Positions 1 through 9,393 of a stretch of 33,183 bases of DNA are shown one piece after another. Positions within the stretch are counted from its first letter, which is position 1, and every line of letters begins with the position of its first letter. Location of the stretch: NCBI GenBank assembly GCA_018985225.1, contig JADGIF010000028.1:1-33183 (forward strand), read 5' to 3'. A model generated the notes under the pieces. The model was not told the DNA's origin. It searched no databases and saw only the letters and a program-made list of their open reading frames with translations. The DNA comes from Amoeboradix gromovi. Lineage: Eukaryota; Sanchytriomycota; Sanchytriomycetes; Sanchytriales; Sanchytriaceae. The position numbers and the translations under genes were made by a program.

Positions 1-725
1 CGTCTAGGGGAAGCGTTGCCAGCGAGTGCAGCACGGTACAGATCAGGCACTCTTTGAGGGTGCAGCACTGTGTTTTGCTGGTCCATATCAGTTTGGGCTT
101 CTAGATAGTCTCTCTGCAAGGTAGCGCCCTCGGACGCATTAAGCCAGGGAGGAAGCAGTGGCCAGCACAGTGTACGTATGCTGTATCCATAGTGATATAT
201 TTGGAAGTGAAGCTACAGAGTGGTAAGATGCTGAAAGCTGTAAAGTTATTGCATGAACCACTGCAGATCATATAGCCATCTGAGGTAGGTCCATTATCTC
301 TTGTTTACTCTCCTGTATCTTAGTCGGACTTAACTTGAAGGACTTTCAAATGTCTCTTCATCTTCCGGGCCAGCTTCACGAATAAAGCGTTTCATGAAGT
401 TATTCCTTGTTTTGTTAGGATCTTCAGCTCTGAGCTGTAGAGGTAGGGAAGACCCAGCAATCGTTGTGGAAGCAGAATAGAAAAAAGATTGATCCAGCTT
501 CGGTTCTTCTTCACCCTTTTCCAAGATTTTGAGAATGTAGTAGTCTAAGAACTTGCTTGCTTCTATTGCAACACGAGTTATGCCATGAACACAGGTTTCA
601 ATTTCATCTAAAAGATAAACATCAGAACACATCTAATTAAGGGTCATGTATACAACGCTCTCTTGGATTGGTCTTCTACGTTTGAGCCTGAGAGCCACAT
701 CAGGTACAACTCTGATGCTCTTCAT
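1..725 (-). pseudogene. Fanzor/TnpB-like nuclease relic, N-terminal half (cut by window edge)
   Basis: Decayed reading frame on the minus strand. An ATG at 725 opens about 30 basic codons (LRLKRRRPIQ), interrupted by TAG directly before the ATG at 632. The frame then continues to 330 with an alpha-helical stretch (ITRVAIEASKFLDYYILKIL) and an FFY motif. After a stop, a second frame (289 to 104) holds FSILPLCSFTSKYITMDT. From memory of the family, this order resembles the N-terminal, non-catalytic half of fungal Fanzor proteins, the eukaryotic TnpB relatives carried by transposons. The RuvC part would lie beyond position 1. Two better relics of this kind occur at 4433-6122 and 31610-32990. The in-frame stops and frame change mean it is not a working gene as it stands. 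The 100-codon piece 330-632 could instead be an unrelated small ORF; I consider that less likely. Confidence 0.45.
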
Positions 726-914
726 CTTTCACCATGCGAGCAATGTGTGCGAAGAAGTTTTGTGACAAAATATTAAAATAAAATAAAACAAAAACATGAT
801 AACAAAGGACAGAAAAAATCGTATTGGAGGTTTTATTAGGAGTACGCACCATGAAGGTGGAATCTATATGGCGCGTGTTATAAAATAGAGGACTACGATA
901 ATTTTTAAAACAAA

Positions 915-1412
915 ATGTATCCTTTTATCAAGAGAAAACTAAGTCAAATAGAAGAATACAGGTACCAGAGGTGGCTAATGTTCTTTGCACTCGAAGGGTT
1001 ACTAATATTGAGGATGATAATGAAAAGAGGATTTTCTGTACTAGGATATATTCAAGGATTAACCATACTAAATCTTTTTTTTGAATCCATTTATAGCTCA
1101 ACAAATACAGAAGCAGAGGATGATGTTATAAATGAAATTCCTTTGCATACTATAAAAGACATAGAAGCACCACCAAGCCCTTTAATTGAACAGAATAGTG
1201 CAGATATAAGTTTAAGTGGAGACGTGAAGTTATGGTTCTGGTGTATGGTTATCGTTTTAGTATCACTGGTATGTACGTTTATAGATGTATTAGATATTCC
1301 TGTGTATTGGCAGTTATTACTGGTTTATTTCTTATTGCTTTTTACTATAACAATGAGAGAACCGCTATGGATAATGATAACGAAAAACTACACACCAATG
1401 AATCATCAATAA
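915..1412 (+). CDS. RER1: RER1-like ER retrieval receptor
   Basis: Predicted Golgi/ER membrane protein of 165 residues that returns escaped ER membrane proteins from the cis-Golgi. It follows the RER1 plan: a short N-terminal region, a hydrophobic pair beginning YQRWLMFFALEG and ending in LTILNLFFESIYS, an acidic cytosolic loop (residues about 65-100), then a second hydrophobic pair with the family signature of a Trp-rich start (VKLWFWCMV), FIDVLDIPVYW and LLVYFLLLFTITM. The tail lacks a clear KKxx-like end and the protein is some 25 residues shorter than most RER1 proteins, mainly at the N-terminus. The ATG at 915 is the first in frame and an A-rich leader precedes it. The glutathione peroxidase gene follows on the same strand about 75-95 bp downstream. 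The whole-length pattern leaves little doubt about the family. Confidence 0.88.
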   Translation: MYPFIKRKLSQIEEYRYQRWLMFFALEGLLILRMIMKRGFSVLGYIQGLTILNLFFESIYSSTNTEAEDDVINEIPLHTIKDIEAPPSPLIEQNSADISLSGDVKLWFWCMVIVLVSLVCTFIDVLDIPVYWQLLLVYFLLLFTITMREPLWIMITKNYTPMNHQ

Positions 1413-1507
1413 ATATTTCAATTTGAAAATAACTGACATTGCGTCATGTGGTACTTTGCGATCGATTACGATGGCTAAAAATCGAAATGTTTCGGATTTG
1501 CAAAACA

Positions 1508-1990
1508 ATGGCTTCTTCAACTTCAGTGCATGAGTTTTCAGTAAAAGCAATTGATGGGTCTATGCATTCACTGGAAGAATATAAAGGTAAAGCATTGTTA
1601 TTAGTAAATGTAGCCTCAAACTGCGGATTTACAAAGCAATACACTGGATTGCAAGCTATTCATGAGAAATACAAAGACAAGTTGGAAGTATTAGGATTCC
1701 CATGTAACCAATTTGGTGGCCAGGAGCCCGGAACTAACGAAGAAATTCAAGACTTTTGTACTAAATCATTTAATGTTACTTTCCCATTGTTTGATAAGGT
1801 TGATGTAAATGGAGCAAATGCAGATCCACTGTTCACTTACCTTAAGACGGAGCAGACTGGATTTATTACCAATGACATCAAGTGGAACTTTACTAAGTTT
1901 TTAGTCGACAAAAATGGGATTCCAGTTAAAAGATATGGCTCAAATGTGGATCCAAAGGATATTCACAAGGATATAGATGAGTTAAAATAA
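1508..1990 (+). CDS. GPX1: Glutathione peroxidase (cysteine type, thioredoxin-dependent class)
   Basis: Thiol peroxidase that reduces hydrogen peroxide and lipid hydroperoxides. Counting from the ATG at 1508 (160 residues), the peroxidatic Cys is Cys39 in ASNCGFTKQY, where animal enzymes have selenocysteine. The catalytic Gln sits in FGGQEPG at about residue 72, and Trp/Asn are in KWNFTKFL. A further Cys at about 84 (DFCTKSF) sits where fungal and plant GPx enzymes keep the resolving cysteine, so a two-Cys, thioredoxin-recycled enzyme is likely. The frame is open back to 1439 with another ATG at 1487, which adds seven residues; a longer form could carry a short mitochondrial leader, but I prefer 1508 because the conserved fold starts right after it. 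Length and motifs are complete and no break is seen. Confidence 0.95.
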   Translation: MASSTSVHEFSVKAIDGSMHSLEEYKGKALLLVNVASNCGFTKQYTGLQAIHEKYKDKLEVLGFPCNQFGGQEPGTNEEIQDFCTKSFNVTFPLFDKVDVNGANADPLFTYLKTEQTGFITNDIKWNFTKFLVDKNGIPVKRYGSNVDPKDIHKDIDELK

Positions 1991-2136
1991 ATCCCTTGTT
2001 TAACAATTCAAGTCTATGGGGCCACTAATTAGACTTGCGAGGCGTTTTAGGTTTCGCAGCAACCCATATTTAATAAGGATTCTCAAACGAGCTACCGGTA
2101 ACATTCTTTATAAAAATTTGAGTATTATTTATTGCC

Positions 2137-2469
2137 TTACAACTCACCTAGAAGGTATTCCCAATATTGTGTGGGTCTAAATTGGCTAAGTTTGCATGCT
2201 TCAACAAAATGGGAATAACAGTCTTCAGAAGTCGTAATTTGATGCATGTCATTAATGCATGTCATATAGCAATCTATGAATTTCTTTTCATGGTCTGTGA
2301 ATCTTGCAATCCCTATAACCTTTAGGATATGCCCCCAATATTCTGCCACGGATTGTTGGTGTTCACAATTCGATAATATTTGTAAGATTCCGTCCAGCAT
2401 GGCCCCTAGTCTGAATCCGTGTATTATTAGATACAGATATACATATGGAGGTTCAAGGGCATATGTCAT
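2137..2469 (-). CDS. Hypothetical protein, 110 residues
   Basis: Unrecognised ORF read from an ATG at 2469 (an upstream GTG at 2481 is unlikely to be used in a eukaryote). The predicted protein is helical and rich in aromatic residues, with seven methionines, several cysteines and the acidic/aromatic end YWEYLLGEL. No signal peptide or clear membrane segment is seen, and no domain is recognised. It lies convergent to the glutathione peroxidase gene, about 150 bp from its stop. The amino-acid composition looks like a real protein, but there is no independent support; it could be a remnant of a longer gene. Confidence 0.35.
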   Translation of the reverse strand: MTYALEPPYVYLYLIIHGFRLGAMLDGILQILSNCEHQQSVAEYWGHILKVIGIARFTDHEKKFIDCYMTCINDMHQITTSEDCYSHFVEACKLSQFRPTQYWEYLLGEL

Positions 2470-2937
2470 ATTTGCATCCACACTCCTTTGAAAGTGTTAT
2501 ACCCCTAAAGGGCTCAAATTTGGGTTTCATCTTTCAATAGTCCTCATACTCGGATTTTGGCATAATGTTTGTGCTCTGGAACTCGGAAAATTAACGATCT
2601 GTGACCACTAACTCCGGTATTAACCGGTTTAATTTTGAATTCTATTGCACAGGATGCAATTTTTGAGAGACTTTAATTAAATTGATTTGCAGATCCAACT
2701 TATTACGTTCTACCATCTTAAGATTTAAAAACGTGTCTATTTGCCTTGTGTGGTATCAGGCATGTCTACTTACGATTTATTTACTTTGTGCAATTATCTG
2801 CAGCTAGCGTTGGTCTTGATTTCATTCCAAATAAAACTCGAATCCAAACCAGCGTTCAACCAGTTTAGTACTAAGGGTAAAATTGAAGCAAGACTTGCAC
2901 CGCTATCTCATGAAAGGCTTTGCTCATGTCCCTCGAT
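2470..2937. other. Gene-free interval
   Basis: No convincing coding region on either strand. The plus-strand ORF 2741-3043 runs into, and is antisense to, the 3' end of the 7-TM gene and has no recognisable content. No repeat copy or structured RNA was seen. Confidence 0.5.
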
Positions 2938-3708
2938 TTATTTTCCAACTGTGATTTCCAAAGGTCTTTCGGTATCTCGAAACTCGATAATTTGCAAGCT
3001 AATTCCCGAATCATTTTCTTGGATCATTTCTAGTATAACATGACGGAAATAGTCTAGTACGAACACTACCTTTATGGATATCAAAAAGTATGTCAGAGTA
3101 ATGCCAAGCAAAGGATCAATAAAAGTTATCACAATAGCGCTAAGATCTCCAATGACTGTTACAATATATGCTACTCTAACCTGTTTAATCAATGCGGTCT
3201 TTAGCGTATGCCTCAGTTCTAACATAAGTAGCATCTTACTCCTTAGAATGAAAAAGCAGTAGGTTTCTGCAAGCAGCAACAAGAACGAAACAATAGTTGT
3301 TACGAATCCGAATTTGCCCCACCTGAATATCCCATCAGATGATAACATAAAATCGGCAGCTGGCGCAACTTGAAGAAGTACTACTATAATAGGCATGAAC
3401 TTGATTAGCCTATCGTATCGAACTCGGATATGCTTACCGAGAGAATTGAGTCTCTCAACGTAAAGCGAATAAAGAAGAAACAACGTCAGCTTGGATATGA
3501 GAGCTGCAGTGAGTGTTGCTACTTCGTTATCGAGAATAAACTTAACTGTGCTGTGTATACTGCAGCATAAAAGACAGAATATACTGAACCAAAATATCGC
3601 GCCTCTTTTCTTGATGGTATAAACAGCAAATAGAGCCCCTGATATCAACTGGAGATAAGATATGCATAGAAATATAGCAACAATCTGAAAGTGCTCTGAT
3701 ATAGCCAT
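2938..3708 (-). CDS. Orphan seven-transmembrane protein
   Basis: Protein of 256 residues from the ATG at 3708 (the TTG just upstream is not a credible start). I count seven hydrophobic helices at about residues 7-32, 36-60, 64-84, 103-122, 132-155, 178-200 and 203-222, with short charged loops and a cytosol-like acidic tail of about 30 residues ending in EITVGK. The basic segments after helix 3 (GKHIRVRYDR) and before helix 6 (ELRHTLKTALIKQ) would be cytosolic if the N-terminus is outside, which is the layout of G-protein-coupled-like receptors. I do not recognise a family signature such as DRY or NPxxY, so receptor function is inference from topology only. The gene ends on the minus strand with no neighbour in a plausible operon-like relation, and repeat copy A starts about 175 bp upstream of its start. 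Confidence 0.6.
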   Translation of the reverse strand: MAISEHFQIVAIFLCISYLQLISGALFAVYTIKKRGAIFWFSIFCLLCCSIHSTVKFILDNEVATLTAALISKLTLFLLYSLYVERLNSLGKHIRVRYDRLIKFMPIIVVLLQVAPAADFMLSSDGIFRWGKFGFVTTIVSFLLLLAETYCFFILRSKMLLMLELRHTLKTALIKQVRVAYIVTVIGDLSAIVITFIDPLLGITLTYFLISIKVVFVLDYFRHVILEMIQENDSGISLQIIEFRDTERPLEITVGK

Positions 3709-3883
3709 CAATGCTTGTTTATTTCAAGGGAAACACGTCACATCTTATGACATGCAGCAAGCAAGATTTCAAAACAAGAAATATGAAGGTCCTTTGTTTT
3801 GGAGTACTCTGAAAAAATACTTGGTAATCTATAATCCAATATGCGAGTTACCTGAGAAAAACTAGAAAAACTTCTAAAACAAA

Positions 3884-4102
3884 TGTGTCATCAAATATAA
3901 AAACTGGACTAACTTTCAGTAGCAACTTGGAACATTATTTCAGCTTTATTAATTTTATGGATTCAAGAGGCGAGTAGACATTCAGCTAGTTGCGGAGTTG
4001 ACGAGTACAAAAGGAAAATAAATATTCTGTACAGCTATTCTCTTACTCTGTCATCCAATCTTTATCATAATACTAATTCATAATAGGGTATATTTTCATT
4101 TA
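3884..4102 (+). repeat. Dispersed repeat, copy A (solo-LTR-like)
   Basis: Starts TGTGTCATCAAATATAAAAA and closely matches copy B at 13816-14084 over the whole length. Copy B carries two extra short blocks, one of them bounded by a small direct repeat (AAAATAAATA) that would explain a deletion in copy A. Both copies share the end GGTATATTTTCATTTA and then diverge. The TG start and TTTTCA near the end suit a solo LTR, but no flanking target duplication is visible. Copy F lies immediately downstream in the opposite direction. Confidence 0.75.
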
Positions 4103-4229
4103 ATCTTGCACATAAATAGAGACCTTTCCTAATAAAGTTATGGCCAAGAGAAAGCAAAAGCTTTCATACACCAGTTAATCAAAGAAATGTAGTGTCTGTG
4201 AGAATGAAACGAAGAAAGAGTACCGTCTA

Positions 4230-4432
4230 AGAAAATGCACCTTTTGCTTAGATGCTCAGAGACCTCATATATTTGAAAGAGATGCAGGGTCTTCTAGTTT
4301 TATTTTAAAAAGAGGGACACAATCAATGAAAGAAAATTGTTATAATAGAAGATCTTTTATTAATGATAGCATTTCCTCTGTATGGTGCACCTTTAAAAAC
4401 GAGTTAGTCTAGTTTTTATATTTGGTGTCCCA
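4230..4432 (-). repeat. Dispersed repeat, copy F, inverted mate of copy E
   Basis: Read on the minus strand it begins TGGGACACCAAATATAAAAA and is about 90% identical to copy E (32992-33183) for as long as the window allows, with a few small indels. Its outer TGGGACA end abuts the left edge of the Fanzor-like relic at 4433. Copies E and F resemble copies A and B only over the first roughly 30 bases, so at least two subfamilies are present. The match may extend beyond 4230, but copy E is cut by the window end. Confidence 0.85.
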
Positions 4433-6122
4433 AATGTGTCATAAAGTAGAAGGACCCACACTTTATCGCATATGCTTAAGGCGGATACTCGTTGCAAATA
4501 CCTCATCTCTCACTTTTACATCCCAGGCGGACGCTACTGCTGAATGGAATACATTACCTGAAGACGGTTGTAGCTTGCATTCACATCTGTATCCGCGACT
4601 ACACCTCACTAAGTATATGGCATTATCTTGGATCTCTATAGGATAGTAAGTCTCTTATAACTGCTATGGTTGTTGCATGATTTTGAAGTACAAAATTTTA
4701 AAGTAATTAGTGTTAGCGCTTTCCTTCCAAGAAAGTAGATCAGTTTCTTGTTTGACATACTTATGATCTCACCTACATTATATTTTTATCTGGTTTCCCA
4801 TGGTAAGCAACTTTCTTACGAAAACCCTGAGTAATAATCAAGATTATGGTCTAATTGGTACTTAAGCGTAATAAAAATATTTTGGTAGGATTTGTAAAAC
4901 AGTACCTTTGTTTCTTTTTTGCTAGAAGTATATAGTTAGTATCACATCTGATGGCTTCTCTCTTTCATGAAATTGTTATAGTAGTCAATCCAATAATTTA
5001 TTGAAACTGCCTCACAAGTTTGCAAAACCAAATATGCTCATAATTTTGAAGATAGATCGGAAATGAACCGACCAAAAAGCCCAATACTATCCCGCGTACG
5101 TATTAAATTATATTAAATTATTTGTTACTTAAGTTACGCAACTTGTTATTATAAATTCCTTGTCTGATTTTTTATCACCATAATTGGTTTCAGAATTTGT
5201 AATCAGTTCTTTAAATAAACGATTTTAATTTAGCCACACGCATTACCGCGTTTTGATGTATTCAATTTATATATATATACGACACATACTTCTAGGGAAA
5301 CAGATTGTATTCAAGTATTGACATCAGACACCTGTTTGGACAAAAGCATAAGGAAAGGAAGTCATCAGTATATTGCAGAGTCCGCTTCCAACGCCAGAAG
5401 GAAATATATTACCGGAAGAGGAAAGGAAGGACATCCACCAAGCCCCTTTCTACGGAAATCGGGTAAGAGTACATTGGTGTCGAATGAACTTCAAGTTTAC
5501 GAGGATGCATCCACACGCATCGTGTACAAGCTGGGACTAAGTAAGTGCTACTCTACAACAACGAGGAACGCACAGTGCGAATACCAAGCACTCGTTCCAG
5601 CAAACGTTGTAGCGTCGGGTCCAGGCGTATGTATTTTCCAAGCGACATTATGACATAGACGGTTCAGTCACAATGTATGGACACGAATGTCGGAGAGTGC
5701 TTAATGCACTTCATTTACGTATAGCCCATATGAATAGCGACATTGCAAATATTAGGAAACGTGGTAGATATACATCCAAAAAGAAACTACAAAAGATCAA
5801 TAATAGAACAAAGAAGAAAACGCGGCTGTACCAAAGAATAGAAGATCCTACTACGACAATGCATTATGAGGTGAAGGATTCTCTGTGCAAGTATCTAGTG
5901 ATCTTGCTTCCTGAGTTCGCGACGCAAGGAATGTCTCAAAAGTTACCAAATAATCACAAGAGAGATGCAGTCCTTAGACACTAAACATTAAAGTAGAGGC
6001 TGCCGCATAAATGTAAGTTTTACAATCAGAAATTGTTTATTATAAACGAGGTAAACTCTACTATTAAATGTTTTAGACGCAGTCACCAGTCGAGAGAAAG
6101 CATACATTCAAGACGATTCTAA
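4433..6122 (+). pseudogene. Fanzor (eukaryotic TnpB-like) RNA-guided nuclease relic
   Basis: Clearest of three relics. The frame 5318-5653 carries YEDASTRIVYKLGLSKC, then GPGVCIFQ, where the RuvC-I motif DPGVRTF is expected: the catalytic Asp is replaced by Gly. A frameshift near 5640-5650 moves the reading into the frame that continues as YDIDGSVTMYG, a basic helix (residues rich in Lys/Arg), then VILLPEFATQGM, the RuvC-II block with its Glu intact. After a stop at 5984, a third stretch (about 5998-6122) holds RLPHKCKFY, LFIINE and STIKCFR, matching the region before and into the C-terminal zinc ribbon but with the cysteine pairs lost. Flanking sequence from about 4440 onward is homologous to that upstream of the relic at 31610-32990, so the mobile unit was longer than the protein. 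Stops, frameshift and the lost Asp show it is dead as a nuclease. Confidence 0.75.
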
Positions 6123-6392
6123 TGCATTAAATGAGGTCATGAACACCATAGAGATAATCAATCCAGTCAAAAATATGCTTAAATGGTATCTACTCAAGTT
6201 GTCTACACTTAAGGAATGTGAACTCATTTATTTTAGATTTTCATATCTAGCGTAGGCATCTAATTCCTTGCCTAGTTTTTACAGAACATGTCTGTTGTGT
6301 TTCAATAGGATTTAAAGGAAACAAGATCACATGCAAGAAGATAAGGACTGATAGATCAAGAAGAAGTCGAATGTATGTGTTTAATTAAGCTT

Positions 6393-6629
6393 TTATTTGT
6401 TCAAAACGATACCCAAGTCAAATATTTCGGGATCAGTGTATGGCAAGTTCGGGTATTCAAATTTCTTTTGAATAGCAGATATAGAGTTTAAGTTTACTTC
6501 AGAGTCCGCGCTTACGGACTCTTTTAAATGCACAACGTTGGTAATTCTTCTTGCTGTACTATGCATAGTGCTTGTTTGAATCGGGTCAAACTCTTTTAAA
6601 TTATTCACAATGGTGCCATATTGCGACAT
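6393..6629 (-). CDS. Hypothetical small protein, 78 residues
   Basis: Unrecognised ORF from the ATG at 6629. It is hydrophilic, with no signal peptide and no membrane segment. The middle (STARRITNVVHLKESV) could form a helix, and the tail ends FDLGIVLNK. It stands alone between the Fanzor-like relic and repeat copy C, with 200-300 bp of AT-rich DNA on both sides. The amino-acid mix looks natural for a small nuclear or cytosolic protein, but no homology is recognised and it could be chance or a remnant of a larger element. Confidence 0.35.
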   Translation of the reverse strand: MSQYGTIVNNLKEFDPIQTSTMHSTARRITNVVHLKESVSADSEVNLNSISAIQKKFEYPNLPYTDPEIFDLGIVLNK

Positions 6630-6859
6630 TTTCGAAATTGGAATTCCCCTTTTAATTTCAAGTCACCCTTTCAGTAGTATGATCGGTTTTCACGTGAGCA
6701 GTTTATCTATCACCTTTAACTGCTTTTATTGCTTTAATTCATAATTTAAATGTCACGAGGTTCCAATTTATTATGAATTAAATTCCAATATTTGATTTGA
6801 GTAGAATCGGTCACTGATTCTTGTAACATTAAAGACATGCTTTGAAAATTAGGAGGAAA

Positions 6860-7010
6860 TGGAACACTATAAAACTAGACAAACTTTTAAACAATTCTGT
6901 ACAAGTACAACATCTTTTATTTATCACACGTGCTCTAGGTAAAGGCTCGCTGCTATTTCATCTCTCCTGTCATTCCAGTCTTTCGTTTTACTCATTAGGC
7001 ATTGTATAAC
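6860..7010 (+). repeat. Dispersed repeat, copy C (diverged)
   Basis: Begins TGGAACACTATAAAACTAG followed by ACAAAC, the same terminal motif as the other copies. Further in, GCTATTTCATCTCTCCTG and CATTCCAGTCTTTCGTTTTA align with a similar block inside copy B. The right end cannot be fixed. The rest of the interval 6630-7373 holds no supported gene. Confidence 0.55.
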
Positions 7011-7373
7011 TTCAAGGATATTTAAAAATAAACCTTAATCTTCAAGTATTTTGCAATGGGGACACCAGCACAAGCTTGGACTTATCTGAAAAAGTAGCAC
7101 GTAAGATCAGCCTAGTTCATTACAATTTGATATGAATATTAAGAATCGCTTAATTTAGTCAATAGTGAAATTCAAACAGCTATTGATATCAAGTTTTCAT
7201 TCTACAGTGTTCCACGTAAAGCAGCAGTCATTTATTTTGAAGCCAAAAAGTGATTTTTTGCTAAAAATTCCGCAAACTAATTTTACGACCACGAATTTAA
7301 GAATAAATTTTTACTAACTCCTTTTTTAATTCAGATGGGCAATAGAAGTGTAGTCAACACAGTAAATGCGATT

Positions 7374-7677
7374 TTATACGAAATAGGAATTCGCTACACG
7401 TTTTGCAAATTGAAGAATTTTAGTGGTTTTAGGATTGCAGGTCAGAGTGAAAACACCTTGGAATCTAGGACATCCACTAGTTAGATGTCTCACTTTCATA
7501 TCTTTCCTCTGACCTGACTTCAGTGTCCTCTTACACAGCACACAACTTTTTGACGATCCATGTGTAGTCAATAGATGCCTTTTTAAGTCATACTTCCTGT
7601 CAAATTGCCTTTTACATAGCATGCAGTTATACATTTTGTTTACTAGAAACGCCAAGTCCATCTTAGAATGAGATGCC
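7374..7677 (-). CDS. Small C2H2 zinc-finger protein
   Basis: Protein of 100 residues from the ATG at 7677. The first finger is canonical: CMLCKRQFDRKYDLKRHLLTTH (C-x2-C-x12-H-x4-H). The second, beginning CVLCKRTLKSG and ending RHLTSGC, is a C2HC variant in which a Cys replaces the last His. Fungal finger regulators often have this pair, with the second finger serving as the DNA-recognition partner of the first. No activation domain is evident and the tail is basic (QFAKRVANSYFV). The protein is short for a transcription factor, so it may be a minimal DNA-binding protein, or a truncated member of a family also represented by the PacC-like genes at 13452 and 14463, which it does not closely resemble. 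No function is assigned. Confidence 0.6.
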
Positions 7678-7843
7678 ATGTTTTAAAAATCAGCCTCAAA
7701 ATAACTCCTGCAGCACGCGGATAGATTGTTTGGCTAACAGCGACATGTTTTGAGTAAAATAGAAATAGCGGAGACCGTAATGGACTGCATTAAATCGCAA
7801 AAGTTGGGGTTTATAAAGTTGTGTTCATGTTTAAAAATATAGT

Positions 7844-8437
7844 TTACTTGATCGTATTGTTATATTTTATCATGACAGCTATGTTACTTTTCAACTGTTT
7901 GTTTTCATCTACTAACAAGCTGGCGATGTTCAGCTTCTTTTTTTCTGGGATCAAAACTTTTATAAGTTGTACTTTCTGCAAAGCATCTAAATTAAATTTG
8001 ATTTTCGATAACTGCGCAACAAAGCTTTCAACCTCCAAAAGTTGGGCAAGAAAATGTGAGTTGTCGAAATTAAATGTCCCAAAATCTAAAACTGCAAACT
8101 CTTTACTTGACACTATTAGCCTTGCTTCAGTGTTTAGTTTTTCCCTTACATCGTTAAGCTGTGAAAATAGCTTAGAATTTTGGTCCGTCTTTTTTTCAAG
8201 TGATTCGCTGAGATTTCGCTTTATATCATCTAAATTTTTAAGCATTAATTCTAGCTCTTTTTTTTGGGAAATAAGAAGCAGACGAGCTTTTTCTTTTTGG
8301 TTAATACTTAAAAGTCTATCAGATGGTCTTTTGAGATTAGCTTGAAATCCACTAGTGTCCCGTGTTATTGGACTTTTTAGATCCATATGAATCTGATTCA
8401 AGGTCAACACAAATGGAGAATCAAGACGGAAACTCAT
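7844..8437 (-). CDS. Coiled-coil protein of unknown function
   Basis: ORF of 197 residues from the ATG at 8437; a second in-frame ATG at 8386 gives 180 residues. The smaller form starts 26 bp from the deoxyhypusine synthase ATG (8413) on the other strand, whereas the longer form overlaps it by 25 bp, so I favour the smaller form. Residues about 45-105 show heptad-like spacing ([20 protein letters not shown] and onward), and a second helical stretch lies near the C-terminus ([19 protein letters not shown]). A small globular insert ([17 protein letters not shown]) separates the two. The overall shape suits a structural subunit of a larger assembly, for instance a kinetochore or tethering complex, but no signature allows a name. 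The plus-strand ORF over the same DNA is Ser/Phe-rich antisense and is not believed. Confidence 0.6.
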   Translation of the reverse strand: MSFRLDSPFVLTLNQIHMDLKSPITRDTSGFQANLKRPSDRLLSINQKEKARLLLISQKKELELMLKNLDDIKRNLSESLEKKTDQNSKLFSQLNDVREKLNTEARLIVSSKEFAVLDFGTFNFDNSHFLAQLLEVESFVAQLSKIKFNLDALQKVQLIKVLIPEKKKLNIASLLVDENKQLKSNIAVMIKYNNTIK

Positions 8438-9393
8438 CTCATGATAATGTTTTTAAACCATCTGTTCAAATGGATTCGCAGGTGGTCAAGGGACCTGATT
8501 TTGAAGATGACAGTTTTGATCTATTAAACTGCTTTAAATCTATAGGATTTCAGGCTACAAATTTAGGGTTAGCGATGGATATAATAGACACAATGCAAAT
8601 GGAAGATGCCACTATATTTTTGGGATATACCAGCAACATGGTAACATCTGGATTGCGAGATGTGTTTAAATTCTTGGTAAAGAATAAAAAAGTAAAATGT
8701 ATTGTTACAACTGCGGGTGGAATCGAAGAAGACTTAATTAAATGCCTAGCTCCTACGTACATTGGTGACTTCAATCTTCCAGGAAAACAGCTAAGGAATC
8801 AAGGTCTGAACAGAGCGGGAAACTTAGTAATTCCAAACAACAACTACTGTTTATTTGAGAAATGGTTATATCCAATATTGGACGAGATGATTATATCTCA
8901 AAAAGAGGGTAAGATATGGTCCCCAAGTTCAGTTATAAATCATCTGGGCAAACTAATCAACAATGAAGACAGTATTTATTATTGGGCATACAAAAATAAT
9001 ATTCCAGTTTATTGCCCAGCTTTAACAGACGGAAGTTTAGGGGATATGATTTACTTTCACTCTTTTAGAAATGAAGGATTAATTATCGATATTGTTCAGG
9101 ACATTCGTTCTTTAAACACAATTGCTGTAAAAGCGGAAAAGACAGGTATGATCATTCTAGGCGGTGGAGTCATCAAACATCATATTTGTAACGCAAATTT
9201 AATGAGGAATGGTGCAGATTATGCAGTCTACTTAAACACTTCAAACGAATATGATGGCAGCGATAGCGGGGCATCTACAGAGGAAGCCATATCATGGGGT
9301 AAAATATCATCCAATGCGCAGCACGTTAAAGTGGTAGGCGATGCCACCATACTATTTCCTATTGTTGTAGCTAAATGCTTTGTTAATAAATAG
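8413..9393 (+). CDS. DYS1: Deoxyhypusine synthase
   Basis: NAD-dependent enzyme that moves the aminobutyl group of spermidine onto one lysine of translation factor eIF5A, the first step of hypusine formation; cytosolic homotetramer. From the ATG at 8413 it has 326 residues, a little shorter than yeast or human enzymes owing to a short N-terminus. Conserved blocks are present in order: [91 protein letters not shown] and the active-site block EEAISWGKI, whose lysine carries the enzyme-substrate intermediate. The frame is open upstream to a GTG at 8362, but that start is unlikely. It is divergent from the coiled-coil gene with almost no spacer, so both promoters must overlap the neighbouring coding or leader DNA. 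Confidence 0.97.
   Translation: MENQDGNSSHDNVFKPSVQMDSQVVKGPDFEDDSFDLLNCFKSIGFQATNLGLAMDIIDTMQMEDATIFLGYTSNMVTSGLRDVFKFLVKNKKVKCIVTTAGGIEEDLIKCLAPTYIGDFNLPGKQLRNQGLNRAGNLVIPNNNYCLFEKWLYPILDEMIISQKEGKIWSPSSVINHLGKLINNEDSIYYWAYKNNIPVYCPALTDGSLGDMIYFHSFRNEGLIIDIVQDIRSLNTIAVKAEKTGMIILGGGVIKHHICNANLMRNGADYAVYLNTSNEYDGSDSGASTEEAISWGKISSNAQHVKVVGDATILFPIVVAKCFVNK

Noticed and set aside
4422-4646. 74-codon plus-strand ORF at the relic's left end
   Set aside because: Begins at a TTG in repeat F, and the homologous stretch near 31630 does not keep the frame, so it is part of the element, not a gene.
7821-8345. 174-codon plus-strand ORF
   Set aside because: Antisense to the coiled-coil gene; its Ser/Phe/Leu bias is what results from reading a Lys/Glu-rich coding region backwards.
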